Positions 10,902 to 21,170 of a stretch of 64,000 bases of DNA are shown piece after piece. This DNA is from Sugiyamaella lignohabitans (lineage: Eukaryota > Ascomycota > Dipodascomycetes > Dipodascales > Trichomonascaceae), in the NCBI RefSeq assembly GCF_001640025.1, contig NC_031673.1:1-64000 (forward strand), written 5' to 3'. Positions within the stretch are counted from its first letter, which is position 1; each line of letters starts with the position of its first letter. Below the pieces are notes generated by a model. It searched no databases. It was not told where the DNA came from and worked only from the letters and a program-made list of their open reading frames with translations. The translations under genes were made by a program, and so were the position numbers.

Positions 10902-13900
10902 CTAAAGTAATTGCGGAGCTTTGGCCAAAAAAGCCAATACCGCTTTTAAGCCCTTCTTGGAATCAAGTAGGACTTTTAGATCTAGCGTCGCAGAAGCATC
11001 ACGTAAGATCTGACGATGATTTTCAGTGACTGGGCACTCACATAATAGATGTTTAACATCTTCTTCCTCTCCACATTCACATTGATGGGGTCGGTTGTTG
11101 ATTTTAAACCTCTTGAAGAACATTCCAAACGCTCCTTTGGCTGTTCGTAACTGCACCAGTTTACTGAGTTCATTCTTTGAGCATTCATTTAAGAAATATC
11201 TCAAAGGGTTTTTGTGGTCTGCATTATATAACCTTGGAAGAGTATATGACCGGTAAAACTCTCCTTTTGCAGACGTCCGGTATTGTGTTTCCCATATTGT
11301 GTGATGTCTTTGATAAATCTTTTTCTTTAGTTCACTCTTGACCTTCCAGGCTTTACTTTCACATTCCATGTCCTCTTTCTTCCACGGCGGTTTCCGTCGT
11401 CGAATCCGGTCTTGAAAGATTTCCTCTTTGGGTAGAACCTCATAGAGTCGTTGGACCAACTCATTGTGTTCCATATGCTTTCTCCACCATGTAGACTCAG
11501 CATTAACTGGGTTCTCAGGATCCACATTACGATGTAGTCGCACGATATAATTATCCTGTAAGGTATCATATCGTTGCTCTAAAGGCATGATGTCAGTATC
11601 TCTATGGAGGCAATCGATGGGTGTTTGATGATAACCACCCAATATGGCTCGTAATCCCGTATTTTGAATGCGTTGAAGCTGCTCCCGTTCTTGTTTGGTT
11701 ATCTTAGGATACCACACTGGACTTGCATACTCCAATATGGGTCTTACACAGCCTTGGTATAGGTTGCGCATCGAAGCCCCTGTGACACCCCAGGTTATTC
11801 CCCCCAATCGGCGTATAATTCCTAAGACCATTTTCCCCTTTATCGCTATCGCGTCAACATGTTTGGAGAACTTCCACTGACTATCTAACGTCACTCCCAA
11901 TAATTTGAGCGTGGGTGAAGCCTGTCGTCGCTCCCCAGAAGGTAAAACCAACCTTAACTGTCGTTTCTTTGAGGTTCTTTGATTGTCTACATGCATGAAG
12001 CCCAGCTTTTCTCCGTAGTCGATAGCGGTATGTGCTGACGTTGCCCATTCATGACACTTCTGTAAGATGTTACTAAGTCGCTTGGTGTTCTCATCTCTGC
12101 TTTTGCCTGTAACGTAAATTGTAATGTCATCTACGAAACCGATAACTTTGCCGCCATTCTCCTGTACTATAGAGTAGAGAGGACTCGAGTAGATTAGAAA
12201 TAGCAAGGGTGAGATCGGTGATCCCTGAGGTATCCCAGTGTTTATCTTTCTCTCCCTTGTTACCTTCCCATCAACCATGAGACTTGTACGTCTCCCACAC
12301 ATAAAGTGATAGACCCAATTCTGTACAGGTACAGGAAGGTTCATCTGTTCCATGGTGGAGAGTAGACTATCTCTATGCACGTTATCAAAAGCTCCTTTTA
12401 TGTCTATCGCCAAGATAGACGTCACTTTCGACCTGCTCAAGTTATACTGAATGTCTTCCGACAATTTCGTAAGGGCGTCAACAGCTGAAAAACCATGACG
12501 TCCTCCAAATTGCTGGCGTGGTATGCACGTAGCCGTGAGTGCTGTTAGTCGTCTTTGGAATATTTTCTCTAATACTTTACCAAGGGTACTTAGTAGAGTG
12601 ATTGGTCGATATGAACGAGCCAACGTTGGGTCTCTCTTCGGCTTAGGCAACACAACCGTGAGACCTTTACGAAAGATCTTTGGATGATAGCCCACGCGAA
12701 GACAGTAAGAAAATAGTCCTTTGACCAATTTTCGAAAGGATTTTTGTTTCCATGCTTCTTTAATGGCCTTGGTTTTGACTCCGTCAGGTCCAGGTGCCTT
12801 GTAGGACGCCTGGTCTTGTAACGCAGACTGCACTTCCTTTTTGCGCAATTTTGGCCAATTCGCACTGGCTTCGACTGGCTTGACCCCCTTAGTGGAAGGC
12901 GGCACCGAAGGAAAGAGGCTGTTAAATAACTCACTAATCTGTTCCCCATACGTCTGCGTATGTTTATCGTCATCAATACGCAGAGCGGGCAGGAGGGATA
13001 CTTGGTTTTCTGTTGGTTTCACCAGCTTGAGAGCCAGCCAAACATTTTGAGTAGTCACCTGTGACAAAAAACCATTCCAGTTCTTCGCCTTAGCTATCAT
13101 GAGTTCTCTTTTGTAGCGTGCATTAGCCTCCTGGCGCTCTTTTATGTGAGCTTCAGTAGGATAACGCTTCGCCCGCCTCCTCAAACGTTGGACTCTGAGC
13201 TTGAGTTGTTTGAGTTCTGGCGTCCACCATCTCTTGCTTCTAAATGTGATGTTAAGCTTAGGCGTACTGATCTTCAACGCTTCCTGGAGTATTGCTACTA
13301 TCCTCTCAGCGAATTTATCAGCCGACTTTAGACAATTCTCGGTTGTCTTACTCGTCGTGAGACTGCTTGGGACATCCATTTGCTTCGAGAGTCGATTGAC
13401 TTCCTCAGCAAAGACCTCCCAATCGGCCTTTTTATAATTGAAGCCTTGAGTTGGTGTACACACTAGCTCGGCTTGCACTAATTCAGTGTGTAGGTTCCAC
13501 TTGAGCATGAAGTGGTCAGACCCCACATCCAAGCTTTCCCTCATAGTGGTATTGATTCTGCTGTCTGTAAACACCAAGTCAATGGTGTTCCCTGCCATGT
13601 GTGTCGCCTCATCTGCCCTAGAGGCTAACATCAAGTCATGATCAGAAGCCCAATCAACCCACATTTTCGAGTCCCTGCTAGCCAAAGCATTAGTTTGCCA
13701 CAATGGGTGGTGAAGGTTGAAATCGCCAGCAATAACCCTAAGGTTCCCACTGTCGTCCCCTTCGACCCTATGGCACCACTGCTTAAGCGGGTGTAGTTCC
13801 TCGCTTTGCCTGTTGTAAATGTTGGTGATCGTTAGATTACCTAAAGTGATACTCACCATGTTTTCATTTGTCAGGCCACGATCCATGATAACCGGGAGTC

Positions 13901-14204
13901 GCCCACGGAGCTTGGCGCTGATATATGTTATTGCATTCGTCCTCTGCTTACCTTCCCCAGAATGGACTGCTACCCAACTAGAGTGTTGGATTACAGTACC
14001 CCCTTTGTTAAGGCCTGGCTCTTGGACCAGGATAATATCCAATTCACTCATGTCAAGGATGTTATGAATGATGTCTTTTTGCTTTTGGCAATTCACCTGG
14101 CCAATTCGGATGGTCCGAATTGGCAAGCTATTGATCCTCGGTCGTGATTCCAGCATCATTGGATTCAGTTGGCAACTCAGGTCGCCGAGAGGGGGTTTTC
14201 GCAT
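10902..14204 (-). CDS. LINE ORF2: APE endonuclease and reverse transcriptase
   Basis: 1100 residues. The N-terminal exonuclease-endonuclease-phosphatase domain (about residues 30-240) shows VQEPG, GDFNLHHPLW near residue 160 and GSDH near 229. The reverse transcriptase shows SYRPITLLST, the block AIDIKGAFDN near residue 600, GIPQGSPISPLL near 658 and the catalytic FVDD box near 688, then the thumb motif LLGVTLD. The C-terminus has a cysteine/histidine finger (CECGEEEDVKHLLCEC near residue 1042) typical of these elements. No RNase H signature was seen. It nicks target DNA and copies the element RNA at the nick. The start at 14204 overlaps the end of ORF1; Mets at 14159 and 14156 are alternatives. 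Confidence 0.95.
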   Translation of the reverse strand: MRKPPLGDLSCQLNPMMLESRPRINSLPIRTIRIGQVNCQKQKDIIHNILDMSELDIILVQEPGLNKGGTVIQHSSWVAVHSGEGKQRTNAITYISAKLRGRLPVIMDRGLTNENMVSITLGNLTITNIYNRQSEELHPLKQWCHRVEGDDSGNLRVIAGDFNLHHPLWQTNALASRDSKMWVDWASDHDLMLASRADEATHMAGNTIDLVFTDSRINTTMRESLDVGSDHFMLKWNLHTELVQAELVCTPTQGFNYKKADWEVFAEEVNRLSKQMDVPSSLTTSKTTENCLKSADKFAERIVAILQEALKISTPKLNITFRSKRWWTPELKQLKLRVQRLRRRAKRYPTEAHIKERQEANARYKRELMIAKAKNWNGFLSQVTTQNVWLALKLVKPTENQVSLLPALRIDDDKHTQTYGEQISELFNSLFPSVPPSTKGVKPVEASANWPKLRKKEVQSALQDQASYKAPGPDGVKTKAIKEAWKQKSFRKLVKGLFSYCLRVGYHPKIFRKGLTVVLPKPKRDPTLARSYRPITLLSTLGKVLEKIFQRRLTALTATCIPRQQFGGRHGFSAVDALTKLSEDIQYNLSRSKVTSILAIDIKGAFDNVHRDSLLSTMEQMNLPVPVQNWVYHFMCGRRTSLMVDGKVTRERKINTGIPQGSPISPLLFLIYSSPLYSIVQENGGKVIGFVDDITIYVTGKSRDENTKRLSNILQKCHEWATSAHTAIDYGEKLGFMHVDNQRTSKKRQLRLVLPSGERRQASPTLKLLGVTLDSQWKFSKHVDAIAIKGKMVLGIIRRLGGITWGVTGASMRNLYQGCVRPILEYASPVWYPKITKQEREQLQRIQNTGLRAILGGYHQTPIDCLHRDTDIMPLEQRYDTLQDNYIVRLHRNVDPENPVNAESTWWRKHMEHNELVQRLYEVLPKEEIFQDRIRRRKPPWKKEDMECESKAWKVKSELKKKIYQRHHTIWETQYRTSAKGEFYRSYTLPRLYNADHKNPLRYFLNECSKNELSKLVQLRTAKGAFGMFFKRFKINNRPHQCECGEEEDVKHLLCECPVTENHRQILRDASATLDLKVLLDSKKGLKAVLAFLAKAPQLL

Positions 14205-15678
14205 TTTGTTTTCTGAGGATTACAGGTTTCCAGGGGACTGCTTCGCGCCGTTGATCTAAGCATAAGACGCGTCTTTTCCTAAGATAGGAATAGTCATCGC
14301 GGGCGACCACGCTCAAGACGCACGAAAGTGCCTTCTTAGTCGGGTCGTCCGGTCTGTTAGGTGTGAGGAGCTGCGGGTTGCAGGCTAACTTCACACCATT
14401 GGCTTCTTCGATCTCAGTTCGAAGCTCCTCCATATCTGTCTCCTTAGGGATACCATGAACAACCAGTTTGTGCCACGGAGTAGTGTCGATAATTTCGCCA
14501 ATGGGCTTGATTATCTCCTCAAACTCCCTCGGGATATCCCGCTTGAAATGGACGCGTAGGTTGTTCTTTTGAGTCAAAGTAATCGCGACGACTTCCTTCG
14601 ACTGCATCTTATCATTTAGGTCTTTCACCAAGTCTCTCCGAGAAGGAATCTCTCCTTGAGTTTTGATGATTTTGACCATACTAGGTCGGTTAGTAGTATT
14701 GGCTGCTGCCTGTTGTGCTAACTGGTCTAATTGGATGTCCTGAAGGCCAGTGACCTGTTGGCCCACCCATTTTCTAGTTTTTGCATTGTCGCGGCGTACG
14801 ACATCAGCGTACGTTTGCATTTGTTGCTTGGTGGATTGTTCAGAAGCATTTACGGACATTATATGCCGTTGCACCTGACTAGCGACCCTCTCGTGACGCT
14901 GCTCCCACATTGAATCGCGTTTCTGAGTTTCAGACTTGGCCTGGGCATCGAAATCGTCCAACCTCTTTGTCTGTTTGTCGACACGACTAGTGACTTTCGA
15001 TAATTGGCCTTCCAGCTGTTGTTGTTTTTTCTTTAATTCAGCCTGAGCTTGAATTGCCTTAGCTACATCTTTGGTGGCAACGGCGTTGCCTGTAGTACCC
15101 CCGTTATTCTGTTCTTTCAGCTCTTTCAGCTCTTTCTCCATGGACTTCATTTGGCCTTGCATGAGGTACTTCTCACTGCTGAGCCGGGCCACTTGCATTT
15201 CTAGGTTCGTCGCCTTCCGCTGTACCTGTTCATAGTCTTCGACCTTTCTTACTAATATCTGTACTTGTGTCATCATCCACGATACGACATCGCTCTCATC
15301 TTTTTCAACTCCATCGACATCAATTTGACGTCGTGCGCGTTTGTTGGGCGATGGGCTACGTGATACCCCTTCCCAACGCCCCTTGCTTCCATTTTCACTT
15401 CGCCAGTCCGGCAAATTGAACTGGATTCTTGCTGGCTTAGGTTGTCCTATGCCAGGCCCAACCTCTTCCTCAGACTCGTTGACTTCTTTATCCTTTGTTT
15501 TTTCACTTGTGGTTGTTGTCGCTTTTTTTGACGCATGTACACTTTCGATGGCAGAATTTTCATTTTGGCCCAAAATCATCAAATCTTGGTCGTTTTCTCC
15601 CGGACTTGGCTCTACAGAGTCACCAGGCGGGCCTGGATCATGCTGAGAGTAATCAATCGAGGAATCGTCGTCTTCCAT
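14128..15678 (-). CDS. LINE ORF1: RNA-binding structural protein
   Basis: 516 residues from the ATG at 15678 (the frame is open a little further, but only to a GTG). An acidic N-terminus (to about residue 115) is followed by a long heptad-rich coiled coil (about 125-300). The C-terminal globular part (about 330-500) has the block WHKLVVHGIP, typical of ORF1 proteins of fungal Tad/CgT1-like LINEs. No CCHC zinc knuckles were found after this block, where many relatives carry them. The protein would coat element RNA to form the transposition particle. ORF2 begins inside its last 26 codons, so ORF2 is probably made by reinitiation or coupled translation. Confidence 0.85.
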   Translation of the reverse strand: MEDDDSSIDYSQHDPGPPGDSVEPSPGENDQDLMILGQNENSAIESVHASKKATTTTSEKTKDKEVNESEEEVGPGIGQPKPARIQFNLPDWRSENGSKGRWEGVSRSPSPNKRARRQIDVDGVEKDESDVVSWMMTQVQILVRKVEDYEQVQRKATNLEMQVARLSSEKYLMQGQMKSMEKELKELKEQNNGGTTGNAVATKDVAKAIQAQAELKKKQQQLEGQLSKVTSRVDKQTKRLDDFDAQAKSETQKRDSMWEQRHERVASQVQRHIMSVNASEQSTKQQMQTYADVVRRDNAKTRKWVGQQVTGLQDIQLDQLAQQAAANTTNRPSMVKIIKTQGEIPSRRDLVKDLNDKMQSKEVVAITLTQKNNLRVHFKRDIPREFEEIIKPIGEIIDTTPWHKLVVHGIPKETDMEELRTEIEEANGVKLACNPQLLTPNRPDDPTKKALSCVLSVVARDDYSYLRKRRVLCLDQRREAVPWKPVILRKQNAKTPSRRPELPTESNDAGITTEDQ

Positions 15679-15741
15679 CAACAGTTTTAGCACTTTTCAC
15701 TTTTTACGATTTACCCTACTTTCGCAGATCGAAAAAGTTTT

Positions 15742-15756
15742 AATACTATTTAAATA
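15742..15756. repeat. Right copy of LINE target-site duplication
   Basis: AATACTATTTAAATA, a perfect match to 10578-10592. It marks the 5' end of the element. Confidence 0.9.
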
Positions 15757-16059
15757 TTCCCTAGAAGTATATGAGATTCTGTAGAGAGAGGGTACCCAAC
15801 GATTGCTTTTGGAGATCGGTATAGCATCTTCCTGCCTGGTTATGTATTCTGAAAGATCTGCACTCATATTATTGATTCGAATCATTGATACTGAGCCCAC
15901 AAAATAGGTAAAAATGTATTTATTCTTTCCTAAACGAACCCTAGTAAGATAGAGAGAAAATATATGTTAATAATTGCTTTATACCAGTTATTAATCCGAT
16001 GACAATATCATGGATATTTAGCTTTGTATATTTCTAGGAAATAAAATTTTCAACAAATC

Positions 16060-16131
16060 GGTTGCATGGTGTAGCGGTTATCACATCAGATTTTGATTCT
16101 GGGAATCCCGGTTCGACTCCGGGTGCGACCT
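16060..16131 (+). tRNA. tRNA-Gln(UUG)
   Basis: 72 nt without an intron. The acceptor stem pairs GGTTGCA with TGCGACC. The anticodon arm is CAGA-TTTTGAT-TCTG with anticodon TTG. The T arm is CCCGG-TTCGACT-CCGGG. A TTTTTT Pol III terminator follows at 16131-16136. The LINE insertion lies about 300 bp upstream. Confidence 0.95.
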
Positions 16132-16136
16132 TTTTT

Positions 16137-16658
16137 AGCTTCTAACTTCGCTGAATGGCATATTTTTTTGTACTGCTTGGATCAGCTTAGCTTTGAACTA
16201 TATCCAGATAGCTATACGTATGTAATTAGATTATATCAGAACGTTAGGTGCTGAAATACTGCTGTCAAATTTGACAATGCTGTGGTGTCCGTGCTCACGG
16301 TTAATGCTGTTCCCTGATGACTATCTGAAAGGAAACAGAAAAAAAGATGACTTCACTGTAAACCTAAAATACCAACGAAAGGAAAAGTTACAAGTAAAAA
16401 GAGTCTACTTATTTTGTTACACCTACATTACCTTATTTCGCACGTCTTTTAGCTGACCCTGCATACGGCATTGATAGACGGTGGGGTTAGGAGTCAATGA
16501 CTATGAGTCTTATTGATCCCGCCAAAATGTACAACCATATTGGCTACAGATCATCGGCATTACGGTTGAGCAGTAGTTGATATAGAAAGTGGGGAGAAAC
16601 CTAGAGTCAACCTTACTTCTTGCTCATACACTTTTCATTTTGGGTTTCATTTCTTATC
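16137..16658. other. Intergenic: tRNA-Gln to STR2
   Basis: About 520 bp containing the STR2 promoter. No further gene or repeat was recognised. Confidence 0.5.
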
Positions 16659-18428
16659 ATGCCTTCTATAGATTCTCCACCAACTGCAGTTGGATGTCCA
16701 ATCCCTTCCAACACTCCACATGCTGTCAGTGTAACACTTCCTTCATGGGCGGCCAATGTGGCTTATGAAGAAGGAGAGAACTGGGTAGCATCCAAAATGA
16801 GCTCTGGATATCCTCGTTTTTTTGTTCATCACAGGATTCAAGCCTTGAGTGACGAAATTGAGAGTTCATATGGACGAGAAGGTGAAAAGAGTCTGATTTT
16901 CCCCAGTTATGCCACTGCGTGTAGATGCCGAGACTTTATCAAAAGATATTCAACCTTACAACCATGCCCTGTTCGTATTGTTCAGTTATCCACACCAAAA
17001 CCATCTGAGGGTCAAGATGACGGATCTTCTATACAAGCCCATATCGCTGTGGTGTTTTTCCCTCAGTCAGAATACTCAGTAGCTAGAAAGTACTGGCAGC
17101 ATACTGGAGAAGGTGTTTCCTCTAGGCTTGGAGAATACTTCTTAGAGCACTGGGGCGACAATAATCCTCATAATGGTGGTGGTAATGGGGCGAATACTAG
17201 TTCAGGTAAAGGCTCATACAAAGATTTTCATCGCCGTAGCTCACAGAGTCCAGTTCTAGAAGGACTATCTGAAAATTCAAACAGTAATGCTGATTCTAAT
17301 AAAGAACAGTCTACATTTGTTGAAGAAAGATTCGGTCGTAACCTGGACTTGTCATTTGCCCCAGCTGCCAAACTGGCCCTTCGTCGTAGAATCGCTGGTA
17401 AGATCACTGAAAGTGGTACAAGTGCTTCTCGGCATGGAAATTTCGAAGAACTGAGTGAAGATGATGTGTATTTATATGCAACTGGTATGACGAGTATTTA
17501 CAGTGCTCACCGGGCGGTTTTAGAGGCTTTAGGAGACGGGAAAAAGAAGTCTGTGTGTTTTGGCTTTCCTTACACTGACACCTTAAAAATCCTAGAAAAG
17601 TGGGGACCAGGCGTTCACTTTTATGGAAACGGTGAACAGCCAGATCTGGCCGCGCTAGAAAAGCTGCTAGAGGATGGTGAACAAATTGTTGCATTATTCT
17701 GTGAGTTCCCTTCAAACCCATTGTTGAAATCTCCCGACTTGGTTAATATCCGTCGACTGGCCGACAAGTACAATTTCGCCGTAGTAGTTGATGAGACTGT
17801 AGGAAACTTCGTTAACATCCATGTCTTGCCGTATTCCGATATCGTTGTTTCCAGTCTGACAAAGGTGTTCAGTGGTGAAAGTAATGTTATGGGTGGTAGC
17901 CTTGTGTTAAATCCTCGAGGAAAGCATTTCAAAGCTCTAAAGGATACTCTTGGCCGCCAGTATGAGGATAATTTCTGGGCAGAGGATGCTATCTATCTTG
18001 AGCGTAATAGTAGAGACTTTGCCAAGCGTAACGAAAAGATTAACATAAATACCGAAGCTGTTACTGAATTACTTCGTCAATCTCCAATTATCAAAGACCT
18101 TTTCTATCCTAAATATGTTTCTACCAAGGAGTACTACGATACGTGTAGAGTTGATGGCGGAGGATATGGTGGTCTCTTCTCGATTGTGTTTCACAATCCC
18201 CAACACGCTAAGAACTTTTTCGACAGAATGGTCATGGCCAAGGGCCCTAGTTTGGGAACAAATTTCACTCTCTCGTGTCCATATACCATCATTGCGCATT
18301 ACTTGGAACTAGACTTTGTAGAAAAATTTGGTGTTGACCGCCACCTTGTGAGGATTAGTGTCGGTCTTGAAGAAACCGAGGAACTTCTCGAGCGATTCAG
18401 AAAAGGTTTGGAAGCATGTGTAGAATAA
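16659..18428 (+). CDS. STR2: Cystathionine gamma-synthase, STR2 type
   Basis: 589 residues from the first ATG (16659); the frame extends upstream only to a TTG. The N-terminal part with GYPRFFVHHRIQALS and the C-terminal PLP domain match the fungal STR2/YLL058W family, longer than bacterial MetB. The PLP lysine lies in SSLTKVFSG near residue 400, after VVVDETVGN (cofactor-binding Asp). The C-terminal part includes DRHLVRISVGLEE, the conserved substrate-binding Arg and Ser. The enzyme joins cysteine to an activated homoserine (O-succinyl- or O-acetyl-) to form cystathionine in the cysteine-to-methionine route. A Ser/Asn/Gly-rich insertion (about residues 165-220) separates the two parts. Confidence 0.9.
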   Translation: MPSIDSPPTAVGCPIPSNTPHAVSVTLPSWAANVAYEEGENWVASKMSSGYPRFFVHHRIQALSDEIESSYGREGEKSLIFPSYATACRCRDFIKRYSTLQPCPVRIVQLSTPKPSEGQDDGSSIQAHIAVVFFPQSEYSVARKYWQHTGEGVSSRLGEYFLEHWGDNNPHNGGGNGANTSSGKGSYKDFHRRSSQSPVLEGLSENSNSNADSNKEQSTFVEERFGRNLDLSFAPAAKLALRRRIAGKITESGTSASRHGNFEELSEDDVYLYATGMTSIYSAHRAVLEALGDGKKKSVCFGFPYTDTLKILEKWGPGVHFYGNGEQPDLAALEKLLEDGEQIVALFCEFPSNPLLKSPDLVNIRRLADKYNFAVVVDETVGNFVNIHVLPYSDIVVSSLTKVFSGESNVMGGSLVLNPRGKHFKALKDTLGRQYEDNFWAEDAIYLERNSRDFAKRNEKININTEAVTELLRQSPIIKDLFYPKYVSTKEYYDTCRVDGGGYGGLFSIVFHNPQHAKNFFDRMVMAKGPSLGTNFTLSCPYTIIAHYLELDFVEKFGVDRHLVRISVGLEETEELLERFRKGLEACVE

Positions 18429-19190
18429 GCAATAGATCGATAGATAATCTACTATGTAGATCATGTGTCAGTAGCCTCCGGCGTCTCAGTAGGATCTGAG
18501 AGAATGTCAACGGAACAAATATACTGCCAGCCCACAATAGGCTAATCTCGCAGATACACAATTGATCTTAGGTTTTGTTCTAGCGCAGATATATTATTTT
18601 TATAGAATATGTTCACTCATTCTATATCGGTCTGCCTATGGAGAAGACAGGCGACTCAAACAGAGGGACCTGTAAGGGATCGTTCTAGCCGCCAGAAAGC
18701 AACACATATCCAGATAAATATGTGCTATAGCTAAAAACTAGCTGATTTCCGGCTGCAACAGATGAAGAGTCAAAAACTAACTTGGAGACATTCAACTGGT
18801 AACTAAATCAACAAATAATTTCGCTTCTAGCGTCCAGTTGAGAATCTCCAAGCTAGCCATTGACACAATAGAACTACTATCAATCAGTCAATTGGAAAAA
18901 ACCCGATTCTTAACGAGAACAAAATTTTTCGTTAAATACTTTAGCAGTTGAAAAGCGTGCTAAAGGGTTGATGGCGAGAGCCAAATTTTCCGTAACGCAT
19001 GGAATAATCGGATCACGTGATAGTTTCTAAGGATTGAAAATCTAGCCGTGCGCTCCTCAGCCAATGAAATTCTGCAAGCGCTCTTCCCAAAAGACTGTGA
19101 AATATTGACAGGTTTGTGAAGCACACTTTGGAGGAGACTCGAGACTCAGTTTTTCAATCCATTTAAAACAAAAGAACATAGACAATCAAA
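18429..19190. other. Intergenic: STR2 to ATP18
   Basis: 762 bp holding the STR2 terminator region and the ATP18 promoter with its TCACGTGA site. No other gene was seen. Confidence 0.5.
19013..19020. promoter_or_regulatory. TCACGTGA palindrome upstream of ATP18
   Basis: The site sits within the longer palindrome ATCACGTGAT, 171 bp upstream of the ATP18 start. Confidence 0.45.
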
Positions 19191-20045
19191 ATGGCTCTCA
19201 AGACTTACGCCACTCCTATCTGTAAGTACTCAATCATGTTGAAATATAAAAAAAAGCTAGCCGGTCTGAATGGTTTGAGGATATGTAACAGTGAAGTTGA
19301 ACTACACGACTCCATGTTCCAATCCAAACTAATATGAGTCAATGATTCCTGGGAATAGCAGTTTAAGGAAAGATTTTCGATATCGAGCCTACGATTCATG
19401 AGTCGTTACGTGACGAACTGGCAAAAAATTAAGACATCAGCGTTCGACCGGTTTGTAGGGTGGATAATTCAACGACATCAGTTTTCTAGTCTCAAATACT
19501 AACGTATGGCAGTGCGTCCTCTCTGGCCCTTTTTTATTGGTGGTATGTATTTAATGAAGATTTCAACTGCTTAGTTGAAGGACGGAACTAAGGAACGGCC
19601 TTAAAGCCGAAGAGCAGCTACAGACATTGCTGAAGGGAATGGTTGATGTTGTATGCGTAGTCATACTAGAACGAGAAGGAGTAAACCCAAAAACAGAGTG
19701 TATTGAGGAGTTTCAATTCTCTATTTTATGGATATCTAGTTGATTATAATGAGGCAGAGTATATCAGAGTATATCATAGGCAGGCGACAGTTAAAATCTC
19801 ATGTTCGAATTTATAGAGCTCTATGCTCGAAGTGTATGAGTGAATGGAGTCGACCTGAACTTCCTCGTCTATAACACACTTTCCTTCAATTTTATTATTG
19901 TGGATTTTACTAACTTTTTATAGGCGCTGTCGTTACCTACCTTATCTCAAAGGGAGCTGATGCTTCTATGAACTCTGATGAGTTCATAAACGATCCCCGT
20001 AATCCTCGTTTCATCAAGCACGGTGTCAAGAAGGAGGACCACTAA
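19191..20045 (+). CDS. ATP18: ATP synthase subunit i/j, three exons
   Basis: Exons 19191-19221, 19513-19542 and 19924-20045 give a 60-residue protein. It begins MALKTYATPILRPLWPFFIG and has EFINDPRNPRF near the end, both matching Atp18 of the mitochondrial F1Fo ATP synthase. The middle exon is only 30 nt and encodes the Trp-Pro-Phe-Phe part of the single membrane helix. Donors are GTAAGT and GTATGT. Both introns have TACTAAC branch boxes 9-13 nt before the acceptor. Intron lengths are 291 and 381 nt, long compared with the exons. The subunit sits in the membrane stator and supports dimerisation of the enzyme. Confidence 0.95.
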
Positions 20046-20296
20046 ACAGTAAATAGCCATTTTCTATATTAAATTAAAATCTCGTGAACTGTGTACAAGG
20101 TGAAGGATGTTTCTTTGGCGATTGAGGGTGTCCAAGATCAGGAAGGGCGAGATTCTATGGCACTTACGGTCTGGTGATGCGAAATATTGCTAAGATATAC
20201 AAAAAAACGAATAGGAAGGTAATATATAATAAATACATGTAGCCTAAAGCTCTCTATCAATTATACGGCTGCTGTGTGCTTCTCGAGAGAGTGCAC

Positions 20297-20980
20297 TCAA
20301 TCTATGAACTCCAGTTTTGGTTTTTCGCCCACAAGCAGTTCCAGAAAATGCCTTGCTTTAATTGCTTTTGACTCACTAGGTGCCACAGGCTGTGGGGGTT
20401 CCTGGGTCTTAGATTTTGGCTTCGAGTTCTCTGAGGTTTCACTTTTCGATGATTCGGCATTTGACTCTTCAATTTTTTCCTCTTTTTCAGCGACTTCCTT
20501 TGAAGTTGACTCTTCCTTCTCTTTCTCCTCTTCGTCCTCTTTCGTCATGAATTCATTCCACTCAGATATTACTTTTCTGGCTTCCTCAACAACACGATCT
20601 CTGGCTCCACCAACTAATCCGTCTACATATGAATCCAAAGCTTCAGCATAGGATTCTTCAATTGTGTACAAGTTTTTCAAAATCCAGTTTTGTTTCTGTT
20701 TCGAAAACTTCCAATTTTCTTTATCCTCGTGATACTGGCGTAAATAAGCTAGTTGATCTGCCTCTGGAGGAGGTGGTCGCTCATTCTTTGGCAATTTAAC
20801 CCTCTTTGGCGGCTTCTTGGGGCCCTTTTCAGCATTAGCATCCGTTTCTTGTTTTGGCTCCTTTCTTTTTCGCTTGACGTTTTCGTTTTGTTCAGTACCA
20901 ACTATTCCAACGGCGAGTGGATCAGTCTGTTTGACTTTAAGTCCGAGCTTTTTCCACGCGGGCACAAATTCCTCTGGCAT
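20297..20980 (-). CDS. WKF-domain nucleolar protein, RBP95 (YCR016W)-like
   Basis: 227 residues. The N-terminus is MPEEFVPAWKKLGLKVK, followed by a Lys/Pro-rich basic stretch with likely nuclear targeting signals. The WKF domain (about residues 78-145) shows the name motif in ENWKFSKQKQNWILKNLY. The C-terminus is acidic then polar. The family includes human C7orf50 and yeast YCR016W, linked to 60S ribosome assembly. Its gene neighbourhood (CTO1 and POL4 about 9-13 kb away) agrees with orthology to YCR016W. Confidence 0.75.
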   Translation of the reverse strand: MPEEFVPAWKKLGLKVKQTDPLAVGIVGTEQNENVKRKRKEPKQETDANAEKGPKKPPKRVKLPKNERPPPPEADQLAYLRQYHEDKENWKFSKQKQNWILKNLYTIEESYAEALDSYVDGLVGGARDRVVEEARKVISEWNEFMTKEDEEEKEKEESTSKEVAEKEEKIEESNAESSKSETSENSKPKSKTQEPPQPVAPSESKAIKARHFLELLVGEKPKLEFID

Positions 20981-21170
20981 CCTTAGTAGAAAATAAATAA
21001 ATATGAATTGTTCAGGAACAAAATACCAGTTTGTTGGTCCTGGTTAATAATCAAAAATTAATCAACAGAGCTGAAAAATTATATATCAAGGGCTCTATTC
21101 ACAATCCTACTTCACCGACTTCCCTTCATTTGAAGCTTGGAAAATATATTTTCATGCAAGTCACGTGCTG

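Larger units (their letters stand above)
10593..15741 (-). mobile_element. Full-length LINE (non-LTR retrotransposon), two intact ORFs
   Basis: The 5.15-kb element lies on the minus strand between 15-bp perfect target-site duplications. It has a 63-nt 5' leader, ORF1 (14128-15678), ORF2 (10902-14204) overlapping ORF1 by 77 nt in another frame, a 309-nt 3' untranslated region and a 3' tail of AT-rich triplets (TTA on its own strand) rather than poly(A). Both ORFs are free of stops, so the copy may be active or recently inserted. APE-type endonuclease plus reverse transcriptase without a visible RNase H domain places it in the broad I/Jockey/Tad-like group of LINEs. The insertion site is about 300 bp upstream of a tRNA-Gln gene. 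Confidence 0.95.
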
